A DNA stretch of 32,418 bases. Source: DATKKX01 sp035542775 (GTDB taxonomy: Bacteria > Planctomycetota > Phycisphaerae > UBA1845 > UTPLA1). The notes beneath the pieces are model-generated. The model saw only the letters and a program-made list of their open reading frames with translations. It searched no databases and was not told the origin of the DNA. The number at the start of each line of letters is the position of its first letter. Position 1 is the stretch's first letter. The position numbers and the translations under genes are program-made. This document shows positions 16,478-25,062 of this stretch, piece by piece. The stretch is taken from assembly GCA_035542775.1 (NCBI GenBank), contig DATKKX010000492.1, positions 1 through 32,418 on the forward strand, given 5' to 3'.

Positions 16478-17014
16478 CTAGGCCGCAGGCTCGGCGCCGG
16501 AGGCCACCAGGTCGGAATGGATCAACTCGGCGGAGAACCCGTCGTCGATCAGCCGCCGGCACGGGAAGCCCTCGTCCACCTCGTGCCAGTACTCGATCCG
16601 CTCCTGTCCCAGGCACCAGCAGAGTTCGATCTCCCGTCCCTGGTAGACGCTTCGGAAATCGATGATGCCTCGCTGCCAGTCCCGCAGGCGGCAGCCCACG
16701 CTGGAAAGCTCGTCAGCCAGCCAGCGCAGTTTTTCCAGCTCGACCTTGTACTGGTCGCGGGTCCGTTCGTGGTCCTCGCGCGAAACGGAGGGCCGCCGGA
16801 TGTGGCACTTGTCCTCCAAGGCGCAGACCTTGCGGTGTTGTTTGACAATGTCGGCAACCACCCGCTTCACGAACGGCAGCGTGCGGTTGGCATGTTCCAG
16901 CGTGAACACTCGACGACGCGAAGTTGATCGCTCCGTCCCATGCAGTCGTGGAGAACTGTCTACCTCCATGAGTTCCTCGCTCAGGTCGACGGGGGACATC
17001 GGGGGGCTCAGCAC
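16478..17014 (-). CDS. DUF2203 family protein
   Basis: A protein of about 178 residues matching the DUF2203 pattern: FTLEHANRTLPFVKRVVADI near the start, a charged helical middle, then GCRLRDWQRGIIDFRSVYQGREIELCWCLGQERIEYWHEVDEGF. The family is widespread but has no established function. The N-terminal roughly 30 residues are Ser/Pro-rich and not conserved in style, so the start may be at 17014 or a few codons later (16999). It lies 180 bases upstream of dprA on the same strand and might share its transcript. Confidence 0.8.
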   Translation of the reverse strand: MLSPPMSPVDLSEELMEVDSSPRLHGTERSTSRRRVFTLEHANRTLPFVKRVVADIVKQHRKVCALEDKCHIRRPSVSREDHERTRDQYKVELEKLRWLADELSSVGCRLRDWQRGIIDFRSVYQGREIELCWCLGQERIEYWHEVDEGFPCRRLIDDGFSAELIHSDLVASGAEPAA

Positions 17015-17899
17015 TTCAGTTCATGAATGCGAGGTTACCACCCTCCGCATGTCAAGTCAATGCAGATGGATCGATTTCATGCGCTGCTTTCGCGACACGC
17101 GCGTTCTGATCACTGTCGCTCTTTGTCGTCCGTTAATAGCCCGTGTGCCCGCCGGAATTAACGGGGCTCAGCAAATCCGCGTCCGGCAATCAGGTCCAAC
17201 CTGGTCCGTAAAGACACCGTGTGTTACCGGACGCGACAAAATCGTCTTCGCAGGCGTCGGGCCGGAGTGACGTGGACGACGCCTCTGCCGCCGGTCCTGG
17301 CTAGGCTCTGTGGCCGCTGTATGAGAGCCGGGCGGAAGTCTTATGGACATGGTGTCACGCCCGTGTCACTGCAATGTTGGTGATGGATTCCCGCGCATGA
17401 CTCCGTACTGGTCGCCTGTGCCTGGTTCCCGCCCGGATATGGAGGCGGCGGCCATGCCCGGATCGTTGCCCACGCGGTTTGGCCGGCAGCGCCTCCCGCG
17501 TGGCGCCGATCCTGGTTGCCGGCTTTCAGACTCAACACGTCGTGTCGCTGGGCCGCAATTCTGCCGGGGCCTCGTGCCGTACCTCCTTCTCCTCAAGCCG
17601 GGCGGGCAGGAACGGCAGCATGCGCTGCGGATCGCGGCCACTGTCACCGTGGCGCCCGTTTTAATGAAATGATTCTGCTTGGCATCACCACCCCTGATTG
17701 GTTACACTCTGCGCTTAGGGTAAGGTGGGTGTGTCGGCCAGCCCAATGATGGCGAAAGCCGGATGGGAATCAGCCGCATTGTTGCGGGACAGGGCAAATC
17801 TGGACTTGGCCGTTGCTCGCGCAGAGCACCAACGGGCAGGTGCTGGCCCGCATGTTGTGGCAGTTTGATCTCACGTCCCTGCGATCATGTGGGACGAGC
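17015..17899. other. Gene-poor intergenic region
   Basis: About 885 bases between the divergent DUF2203 and histidine kinase genes. Several short open frames occur on both strands, but none shows a domain, plausible composition or ribosome site that I can defend. The histidine kinase frame itself is open back to a TTG at 17813, which I treat as leader. No tRNA-like cloverleaf or direct-repeat array was recognised. The region could hold a small RNA or decayed genes. Confidence 0.4.
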
Positions 17900-19990
17900 A
17901 TGAAAACAAAGAAAGAGAGCACGATAGACCCACACCATGCGCCCACTGTGCCGCCCTATGCGTCCACGCTTTTCCCGGAGGCCATCAGCCGATGGCAGGC
18001 CATTGTCGATCTCATCGCTCAAGCGGTGGGCGCGAGGGCCGTCCTGATCATCACCTTTCACGCCCGGCAAGCCGAAGTCCTGGTCAGCAGTCAATCCGCC
18101 GGCAGCCTCTACCGACCGGGGGACAGGGCCGACTTCGGATCGAGCCTCTACGCTGACTCCTCACTGGTGGCCGGAAGAGAACTACTGGTCGTCGATGCCC
18201 GCAGCGACCCGCGGTGGGCCCGGTGTTCGGACTTCTCGGCCGGGGTGCTTTCCTGCCTGGGTGTCCCGTTGTCGAGGGCCGATGGCGCCGTATTCGGGGC
18301 CTTGTGCGTCTTGAACGACAAGGAGGATCAGAGTCCCGACTTCGCCTGGGCCGTTGTCCGGCAATGCAGGGCTCAAATCGAGTTGGAACTGAAGCTGAGG
18401 GATGATCTCGCCGGCCGCGAAAACGAGCTGGACTCGCTCCGCAAAGACCGGGATCTCGTCTCGGCGATTCTGGACACGGCCGATGCCCTCGTGGTGGTTC
18501 TCGGGCTCGACGGACAGATCCTCCGATTCAACCGGACGTGCGAGCGGGCGACGAAATACTCCGCCGCCGAGGTTCGCGGCAAATACCTGTGGGATCTTCT
18601 CCTCCTCCCTGAGGAAACCGACGCCGTCAAGGCCGTCTTCAGGCAACTGCGCGTCGGCCAGTTTCCGAATCAGCACGAGAATTATTGGCTCACCCGCGAC
18701 GGCGACCGCCGCCTGATTGCCTGGTCCAACACCGCTCTGCTCGGTAGTGACGGCCGGGTGGAATGCATCATCGGCACCGGAATCGACATCACCGACCGAA
18801 GGCGGGCCGAGCAGGAAAGAGAGAAGCTCAAGGAACACGTCTACAAGATGCAGAAGATGGAGGCCATAGGCCAGCTCGCTAGCGGTGTGGCACACGACTT
18901 CAAGAATCTTCTCACTATTGTCCTCGGCTGCACCGAGCAGCTCCTGAAGACGCCCGAGCCGGACGAGGTCGCCAGGAGGACGCTGCTGAATTCGATCGAT
19001 CACGCGGCGCGCCAGGCCAGCGGGGTGACCCGGTCCCTTTTGACCATCAGCCGTGACTTGTCCATCGAGAAGCACCCTGTGCTGCTGTCGACGGTTATCG
19101 AGGAAGGAACCGCCTTGCTGCGCCATACCCTTCCATCAACTATCGAGTTGAAAGTAGACACGGCAGGCGACGCCGCGCTGTGGGTGGACGCCGACCCTGC
19201 TCAATTGCAGCAGGTCATCCTGAACCTCGTGATCAACTCGCGCGACGCGATGCCTGACGGGGGCGTATTGAGCATCTCCGTGTCTCCCGCCGAGACGGCG
19301 TCGCAGGGCCGCCAAACACGCACCCCGGCGTTCGCGCGGATCTCGGTCCGCGACACGGGCGTGGGCATGCCCCCGGAAGTACGCTCGCGCATCTTCGAGC
19401 CCTTCTTCACGACTAAGCCGCGCGGTTACGGAACCGGTCTGGGCCTGATTATGGTCGAGAGCATTGTCAAGGCACACGGAGGCAGCATCTCGGTTGAATC
19501 CCAAGCCGGACAAGGGACTACAGTCCAGATCCTGCTGCCCTGCCTTCCGACAAGAGCGGCCCTCGGCCGCGCCGCGCCACCCCAATATGACTCGCCCGCA
19601 GGCCGCGAGCTCGTGCTGCTGCTCGCCGACGCGACCGCCCTTCGAGGCATCATGGTCCTCGGCCTGCGCTCGCAGGGTTTTGAGGTCATCCATGCCGCTG
19701 ACGAACGGTCGGCCTGGGAAACCTGCCACTACTATCATGACGCGATAAGGGCGATCGTCGTCGACGCTGACGCCTGCCAGGCCGGCGGAGTGGAGTGGCT
19801 GCGCGAAATGAAGCAGCCGGATGGATCCGCGCCGGCCGTCGTCATCGTGGGCAGCAACTTGGAGGATGTCGGGGAGCTGGATATTCCCAACATTGCGTTC
19901 CTGAGCAAGCCGTTCCAACCTGCTGATCTTGGAAAGGCTGTTGAGCAGCTTACCAGAGGCCACTCTGCTCATTCGGAGGTGACGCCGTGA
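17900..19990 (+). CDS. Hybrid sensor histidine kinase (GAF-PAS-HisKA-HATPase-receiver)
   Basis: A soluble hybrid kinase of about 696 residues with no membrane segment. In order it has a GAF-like domain (about 25-170, with SCLGVPLSRADGAVFGALCVLND), a short coiled linker, a PAS domain (about 190-305), a HisKA helix pair with phospho-accepting His332 in GVAHDFKN, and an ATPase domain with N-box LNLVINSRDAMPDGG, DTGVGMPPEV and GYGTGLGL. A C-terminal receiver (about 570-690) has a likely phospho-Asp at 622 (IVVDADA) and SKPF near its end, but only one acidic residue in the first pocket (LLLADAT), so it may be weak. I start at ATG 17900. The stop overlaps the response regulator start. Confidence 0.9.
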   Translation: MKTKKESTIDPHHAPTVPPYASTLFPEAISRWQAIVDLIAQAVGARAVLIITFHARQAEVLVSSQSAGSLYRPGDRADFGSSLYADSSLVAGRELLVVDARSDPRWARCSDFSAGVLSCLGVPLSRADGAVFGALCVLNDKEDQSPDFAWAVVRQCRAQIELELKLRDDLAGRENELDSLRKDRDLVSAILDTADALVVVLGLDGQILRFNRTCERATKYSAAEVRGKYLWDLLLLPEETDAVKAVFRQLRVGQFPNQHENYWLTRDGDRRLIAWSNTALLGSDGRVECIIGTGIDITDRRRAEQEREKLKEHVYKMQKMEAIGQLASGVAHDFKNLLTIVLGCTEQLLKTPEPDEVARRTLLNSIDHAARQASGVTRSLLTISRDLSIEKHPVLLSTVIEEGTALLRHTLPSTIELKVDTAGDAALWVDADPAQLQQVILNLVINSRDAMPDGGVLSISVSPAETASQGRQTRTPAFARISVRDTGVGMPPEVRSRIFEPFFTTKPRGYGTGLGLIMVESIVKAHGGSISVESQAGQGTTVQILLPCLPTRAALGRAAPPQYDSPAGRELVLLLADATALRGIMVLGLRSQGFEVIHAADERSAWETCHYYHDAIRAIVVDADACQAGGVEWLREMKQPDGSAPAVVIVGSNLEDVGELDIPNIAFLSKPFQPADLGKAVEQLTRGHSAHSEVTP

Positions 19991-20643
19991 GTAACCCAAT
20001 CTCGATTCTGGTCGTGGATGACCATGCGATGGTGCGCTCGATGCTGAAGGACCGGCTCGAATCCGAACCGGATCTCAAAGTCGTGGCGGGGGTGGGCACC
20101 GCCGAGGAGGCCATCCCCTCAGCATTGGAGTCTAGACCGGATATCGTGTTGATGGATATCGACATGCCCGGCATGGCTTGCTTTGAGGCCGCCAAGCTCA
20201 TCATGCGGCGGTGCCGCCAGACTCGCGTGGTGTTCCTCAGCGCGTTCGTTCAGGATCGCTACATCGAGCGGGCCATGGAGGTGGGGGCTTGGGGCTATGT
20301 GACCAAGACCGAATCGGATGATTCTCTCCTCCGGGCGGTTCGCAACGTCGCCGCCGGAGAGGCCTATTTCTCTCCCGAGATCCAGGCCAGGATCGTGGTT
20401 GGCGACGATGGTCCGCGGCTCAAGAAGGGCGCATGCTCGTTGACATCGACACTGACGCCGCGGGAAATGGAGATTCTCCGCTATGTGGCCCGGGGCATGT
20501 CAAAGAAGGAAATCGCGCAGACGGTGCACATCAGCGTCAACACCGTGAACCGGCATGCCAGCAGCCTGATGAATAAGCTCAATATTCACGACCGCGTCAA
20601 GCTGACACGCTTCGCCATTCGTGAGGGCCTCGCCGAAGGCTGA
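19987..20643 (+). CDS. NarL/FixJ-family response regulator
   Basis: A DNA-binding response regulator of 218 residues. The receiver has Asp11-Asp12 (VVDDH), phospho-acceptor Asp57 (LMDIDMPGM) and the conserved Lys in YVTKTES. A LuxR-type helix-turn-helix follows: LTPREMEILRYVARGMSKKEIAQTVHISVNTVNRHASSLMNKL. The GTG start overlaps the kinase stop (GTGA), so the pair is almost certainly a cognate two-component system. Target genes are not evident, though the chemoreceptor-hydrogenase operon converges on it from downstream. Confidence 0.94.
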   Translation: MSNPISILVVDDHAMVRSMLKDRLESEPDLKVVAGVGTAEEAIPSALESRPDIVLMDIDMPGMACFEAAKLIMRRCRQTRVVFLSAFVQDRYIERAMEVGAWGYVTKTESDDSLLRAVRNVAAGEAYFSPEIQARIVVGDDGPRLKKGACSLTSTLTPREMEILRYVARGMSKKEIAQTVHISVNTVNRHASSLMNKLNIHDRVKLTRFAIREGLAEG

Positions 20644-20741
20644 ACCCTCGCCCCGATAGGGGGGCCGCCCAATAGTGCCCTGCCTCCCGGGCCGCCGTTG
20701 CGGTCGTGCCTCTGGTTCCCCCCGCAACACCTCGCCGAGGG

Positions 20742-22274
20742 TTACGTGGATGCCGCTTCCTCGCGTCTTCCGCTCGACAGGGACGGCGGCGACACGAACC
20801 CGCCCCCATGCTTGGCGCCGTCCACGATCGCCACCAGCTCCTCCACCATGTTCTTCATCGTCTGAGCCTGCTCGCCCAATTGCTCGGCGGCGGAAGAGGA
20901 CTGCGAAGCCTCCGAAGCGGTCTCCTGAGTCACCTTGCTCATCTGGGAAACCGTGGTATTGACCTGCTGAACGCCCTGCGCCTGCTCCTCCGAGCCGCGA
21001 GCGATCGCATTGACCAGCTCCGAAACGCGCGTCGCGTCGGTCACGATCTCACCAAGCGACCGGCCGACTTCGGCGACCGCCTGCGTGCCTTCCCGCGTCC
21101 GCTCAACGGAATCGCCGATCAGTGTGGTCGTTTCCTGGGCGGCCTCGGCGGCGCGTCGGGCTAGGTTGCGTACTTCATCCGCGACGACGGCGAAGCCGCG
21201 GCCGTGCTCACCGGCCCGAGCCGCCTCCACCGCGGCATTCAGGGCCAGCAGATTGGTCTGGAACGCGATCTCCTCGATGGCCTTGATGATCTTGCTGATC
21301 TTGCCCGCGGACTCATTGATGGCCGTCATCGCCTTGTTGAGCCGGGCCATCGTCTCGTCGCCTTGCTTGGCCTTCTGCTGAGCCTGGGCTGCCAGTCCGT
21401 TGGCCCTCTGGGCGTTGTCGGCGTTCGTCTGCGTCATGGCCGACATCTGCTCCATGGCGCTGCTGGTTTCCTCCAGCGAAGCAGCCTGCTCCGAAGCCGA
21501 TTCCGCCAGTCGCTGGCTGGCCCCGGAAATCTGTCCGGAGATTTCCACGAATTCGGATGAGCGGGCGGTCAGATTCCCGATCACTCCCTTCAACGATCGC
21601 ACCAACGGTCGAATGACCAGGGGGAACAGCGCCATGGCCATGATGACCAGGGCGATGCCGCCCAGCGCGCCGGACAGGCCCAGGGCCTTCCTCACGCTGG
21701 CCTGGAACGTCGTTCGCGCGTCAGCCAGCATGCCATTGATTTTCTCTTTGGAGAACTCCAGGTGCAGCAGACCATAAAGCTTGCCGACCTCCAGGTCCGG
21801 CCGCAGTCGCAGCATGTCCGTGCCCACCATGAGGGGCTGGTACATCGACAAGACCTTTTCGTCTTCGACGACGATCAGGTCATTGGCCGACTGGGCCTTC
21901 TCCCACACGCCGGCGTCCGCGCTCTGGCCCACGCGATCGGAAGGCGAAGCCAGCTCCACTTTGCGGGATGATCCGATGAAGGTGATCGCGTCGATCCCCC
22001 CGTACTGACGCTGTTGGTCCGCAAAGTCGGTAAACTGCTTGTTCTCGCCGGTCTGCAGCAGACGCTCAGAGGCCATATAGATGCTCTGCGTCGTACCCTG
22101 CGCTGCGTCCCGTTTTACGGCCAGTGATGAATCCTGAATGCGGGACAGGGTCTGTTCGAAACCGCTGACGTAACGCAGGTGCTGAATAGTGCACAGGCCG
22201 GCCATGGCCACCGCAAACAGCCCCAATGTGAGCAAGAAAACACGCTTGGCAAGACTCGCGTTGCGAAGAATCAT
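20742..22274 (-). CDS. Methyl-accepting chemotaxis protein coupled to hydrogenase
   Basis: A chemoreceptor of 510 residues: membrane segment about 11-30, a periplasmic sensor domain about 31-195 that looks like a single Cache/PAS-type fold (DAITFIGSSRKVELASP, VLSMYQPLMVG, YGLLHLEFSKEKI), a second membrane segment about 196-221, then the signalling domain with tip EIAFQTNLLALNAAVEAARAGE. A clear HAMP is not evident; only a short linker follows the membrane segment. Its ATG overlaps the stop of the hydrogenase small subunit (ATGA), with a G-rich ribosome-like site inside that gene. This coupling implies co-production with the hydrogenase and suggests H2 or redox sensing, which is inference. Confidence 0.93.
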   Translation of the reverse strand: MILRNASLAKRVFLLTLGLFAVAMAGLCTIQHLRYVSGFEQTLSRIQDSSLAVKRDAAQGTTQSIYMASERLLQTGENKQFTDFADQQRQYGGIDAITFIGSSRKVELASPSDRVGQSADAGVWEKAQSANDLIVVEDEKVLSMYQPLMVGTDMLRLRPDLEVGKLYGLLHLEFSKEKINGMLADARTTFQASVRKALGLSGALGGIALVIMAMALFPLVIRPLVRSLKGVIGNLTARSSEFVEISGQISGASQRLAESASEQAASLEETSSAMEQMSAMTQTNADNAQRANGLAAQAQQKAKQGDETMARLNKAMTAINESAGKISKIIKAIEEIAFQTNLLALNAAVEAARAGEHGRGFAVVADEVRNLARRAAEAAQETTTLIGDSVERTREGTQAVAEVGRSLGEIVTDATRVSELVNAIARGSEEQAQGVQQVNTTVSQMSKVTQETASEASQSSSAAEQLGEQAQTMKNMVEELVAIVDGAKHGGGFVSPPSLSSGRREEAAST

Positions 22275-23233
22275 TTTCGTTTCCCCCCACGATCTTGTTC
22301 CTTGTAATCGACGGCGTGGTATTGTTCACCCTTCCGGTAGAAGGGGAAGGATCGTTTCTTCGAGAAGTCCTTGCTGGTGCAGGCGATGCACGGCGCCCCG
22401 GCCCGGATGCACCAGTTCACGCCGCCGTTCCACTGCCGTTGCGGGCAGTTGCTGTGACTCAGCGGCCCCAGGCAGCCCAATTTGAACAGGCAGCCTTCAT
22501 CCCCGAAGTTCTCCGCAAACACTTCCTTCTGCCAGTAATGGAAGCGCGGGCAGTCATCATGCACCGAGTGCTTGCAGATCATGTCGGGAGTCAGCAGATC
22601 GGGGTCCACCTTGGGGTAGCCGATCCCGGCGGCATGCGCCAGTACGGCCACCAGAGTGTGCGGGTGGACCGGGCAACCGGGACAATTGACCAGTCGCCCC
22701 TTGGTCTGCATTCCTTTGCTCTCCATGTATTCCTGCAGGCCCATCGCCCCGGTCGGGTTGCCCTCGGCTCCCGGGATTCCGCCGAACGCTGCGCAGGAGC
22801 CTGCAGCCAGGATGAGTTCCGCATTTTGCAGCGCCGTCGGCAGGATGTCCGTCAGCGGCCGACCGCCGAGCAGGCAGGACTCCGGCATCTTCGGGGCGAT
22901 AGCTCCTTCGAGCACCAGATAGTACTTCCCTTCGGCGATCAGCTTGTCGATGATCTCCATCGCCAGCTTGCCCTGGGCTGCCGACAGGTTCGAGTGGAAA
23001 ACCATGGACATCATCTGGGTGACGATTTCCAGCGGCCCGGGCTCATCCGAGTTCAACAGCGAAATCGAGCAGCCGGTGCAGGACATCCCCTGCAGCCACA
23101 GCACGTTCCGCTGCCGCTCGAAGATCCGCTGCAACCCTTGCGCCAAGCCTGGCACGACGCTCGGGCCGAGGCCCAGCCCGGCGGCCACAGCCCCGCCCAT
23201 CCGGAGAAACTCTCGCCGTGAATATTTTGCCAT
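22271..23233 (-). CDS. [NiFe] hydrogenase small subunit, Tat-exported
   Basis: The electron-transfer subunit of a group 1-type periplasmic hydrogenase, 320 residues. The N-terminus carries a Tat signal (SRREFLR at 5-11, then a hydrophobic stretch). Proximal cluster ligands are Cys52, Cys55, Cys147 and Cys187. The distal cluster has His225, Cys228, Cys248 and Cys254. The medial cluster has Cys263, Cys275, Cys282 and Cys285; Cys275 sits where many [3Fe-4S] enzymes have Pro, so three [4Fe-4S] clusters are expected, as in [NiFeSe] enzymes. No C-terminal membrane anchor is seen. It follows the large subunit (reverse of the usual order) by 51 bases and overlaps the chemoreceptor gene by 4. Confidence 0.95.
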   Translation of the reverse strand: MAKYSRREFLRMGGAVAAGLGLGPSVVPGLAQGLQRIFERQRNVLWLQGMSCTGCSISLLNSDEPGPLEIVTQMMSMVFHSNLSAAQGKLAMEIIDKLIAEGKYYLVLEGAIAPKMPESCLLGGRPLTDILPTALQNAELILAAGSCAAFGGIPGAEGNPTGAMGLQEYMESKGMQTKGRLVNCPGCPVHPHTLVAVLAHAAGIGYPKVDPDLLTPDMICKHSVHDDCPRFHYWQKEVFAENFGDEGCLFKLGCLGPLSHSNCPQRQWNGGVNWCIRAGAPCIACTSKDFSKKRSFPFYRKGEQYHAVDYKEQDRGGKRK

Positions 23234-23284
23234 GGTCGTACTCTCTCCTCGCCTGCGAGGCCTTGGCAGCCTCTCGGCTTTCTT

Positions 23285-24820
23285 TCAATGCACAGCGCAC
23301 GCGATACAGGGGTCGAATGACCTGACAAGGCGGCCCATCTCGATCGGCTGCGCGGGATCCTTGATCTCGATCCCTTCAAGGGCCTTCTCGACCGGCCCCG
23401 GTTTGCCCTGGGCGTCGCGCGGCGAGCAGTTCCATGTCGTCGGCACCACGCACTGATAGTTGCTGATGTGGTGGTCCTTGATCGACAGCCAGTGCCCCAG
23501 AGCACCCCGCGGCGCTTCAGTCAGTCCGACGCCGCTGCCGCTCTCGGGGATCGTAAAGTCGGTGGTGGCCGGCGTGTCGACTTCGATTTCCTCGAGCCAT
23601 TTGAAGCACTGCTTCGCCAGCCACACGCTCTCCAGCCCGCGGGCCACGTGCCGGCCCAGCACGGAAACGAGCTTGTCCACGCTCAGATTCAGTGAAGAAC
23701 AGAACCCGTCGACCTCCTTCTTCACCCAACCCCCGTCGCCGGCCTTGTAGTTCACCATGATCCGCGCCAGAGCTCCGACCTCCATCGGTTGCCCCTTGTA
23801 GCGCGGAGCCTTGATCCAGCTGTATGCTCCCGGCTTGCCCGCCTGCGGCTGCGTGTCCCCCTCGCCCGGGTACCTGGCCCCGATGTCCACGTAGGAGGAG
23901 TGCTTGACCTCTTCCGTGATCTGCTTGACGTCCAGGGGTTCCCATTTGCCGTCCAGCACCACGCCGGGCCGGTGGAACTTATTGCCGCTGTCGTCCAGAT
24001 CGAAGACGCCGTAGCACAGGAAGTTGCCGTACCCGCCGCCGATCTCAAAGTACTGCGGAAACTCGGCGGCCGCTTCGATGAGGTCCGGTATGTAGGTGCT
24101 CTCGATAAAGCTGAGCACCTCCTTCAGGCGGGAGGTATAGGCCAGCACGCGCTCCAGCGTTGGAGTCTGCGTGCAACCGCCCGGGATCAGCGCCGTGGAG
24201 TGCGGCAGCCTGGCCCCGAACACCGCCGCCATCTCGTGGCAGCGGCGCCGCAGGTCCAGCGCCTTGACATAATGGCCCACCAGCGTGACGTTGCGGTCCG
24301 CGCTCTTGATGTAATCGCACTCGTAGCGCGGCAGGAATGGCGCCGCCGGGAAGACCTCCTTCCTCGCCAGCGCCCCCTCCACCCACGCCTTGACGGTCTT
24401 CAGCGTCGGGTCTGTTCCGCCATACCCCAGCACTGCGGTCACATCGACGAAGTCCAGCGCCGCCAGATGGTAGAAATGGAGCACATGCGATTGCAGATAA
24501 TTGGCGCCCTGGATCAGGTTCTGGAGAAGCCTCCCATTTCGGCTCGGCTTGATGCCGTAGGCTTGCTCCTGGGCCCGCACCGAAGCGATGCCGTGGCTGA
24601 TCGGGCAGACGCCGCAGACGCGCTGCGTGATCTGCTGCGCATCAAGGGGATCGCGACCCCGTAGGATCTGCTCCAAGCCGCGGAACATCTCTCCCTCGCA
24701 CCGCGCCTCGGTGATGCGATAGATCGGCGTGTCGCCCGTGTCGACCTCCTCGGTCTCGGTGTGTACGGCCAGATGCCCCTCGATTCTCGTCACCGGGCTG
24801 ACGGCAATAGTTGTGCTCAT
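23285..24820 (-). CDS. [NiFe] hydrogenase large subunit, no C-terminal extension
   Basis: The catalytic subunit of H2 oxidation or production, 511 residues. Ni-site ligands are Cys69 and Cys72 (RVCGVCPISH) and Cys505 and Cys508 (DPCIACAVH). TRIEGH with Glu14 is the usual N-terminal motif. The protein ends exactly at the His of DPCxxCxVH, where a maturation protease normally removes a peptide, so no cleavable tail is encoded. Cys505 occupies the selenocysteine position of [NiFeSe] enzymes. The start at ATG 24820 is supported by AGGAG 8 bases upstream; the open frame runs on to 25048 but that part is not hydrogenase-like. It heads an operon with the small subunit and a chemoreceptor. No cytochrome b or maturation gene is nearby. 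Confidence 0.95.
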   Translation of the reverse strand: MSTTIAVSPVTRIEGHLAVHTETEEVDTGDTPIYRITEARCEGEMFRGLEQILRGRDPLDAQQITQRVCGVCPISHGIASVRAQEQAYGIKPSRNGRLLQNLIQGANYLQSHVLHFYHLAALDFVDVTAVLGYGGTDPTLKTVKAWVEGALARKEVFPAAPFLPRYECDYIKSADRNVTLVGHYVKALDLRRRCHEMAAVFGARLPHSTALIPGGCTQTPTLERVLAYTSRLKEVLSFIESTYIPDLIEAAAEFPQYFEIGGGYGNFLCYGVFDLDDSGNKFHRPGVVLDGKWEPLDVKQITEEVKHSSYVDIGARYPGEGDTQPQAGKPGAYSWIKAPRYKGQPMEVGALARIMVNYKAGDGGWVKKEVDGFCSSLNLSVDKLVSVLGRHVARGLESVWLAKQCFKWLEEIEVDTPATTDFTIPESGSGVGLTEAPRGALGHWLSIKDHHISNYQCVVPTTWNCSPRDAQGKPGPVEKALEGIEIKDPAQPIEMGRLVRSFDPCIACAVH

Positions 24821-25050
24821 AAACCGACTCCTGGATGTCAGCAGCACCGGGACCCCGGCGTCACCGACGCGACCGCCTTGGTCAGTCTCCCCAAAGCCAA
24901 TGGCGCCGCGGCCACCTCGTGCCTTCGGATGGGCAGGATTGCCCTCACCACACCCCGCATCGGTTAACTTGGCATCAGCATGAAGCAGTCTGTTCTCGGT
25001 AAATCCGGAGCCGATAATTTGCGTCTGCGGCGGATTGGGCCGCATCATGG

Positions 25051-25056
25051 TAGAAT
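25051..25056 (+). promoter_or_regulatory. Candidate -10 element immediately before der
   Basis: TAGAAT lies 6 bases before the der ATG, with no Shine-Dalgarno-like sequence between and no clear -35. The position predicts transcription starting at or next to the ATG. selB shows the same spacing (1801-1806). Confidence 0.35.
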
Positions 25057-25062
25057 GGTGGC

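Noticed and set aside
22271..24820. UGA between hydrogenase subunits read as selenocysteine to give a fusion
   Set aside because: The large subunit ends at its natural mature terminus, the small subunit has its own ATG and Tat signal, and a fusion would bury that signal. The frame agreement is probably chance.
24918..24924. AGGCACG on the minus strand resembling a sigma-54 -24 box upstream of the hydrogenase operon
   Set aside because: The -12 element (TTGCA-like) is absent at the required spacing.
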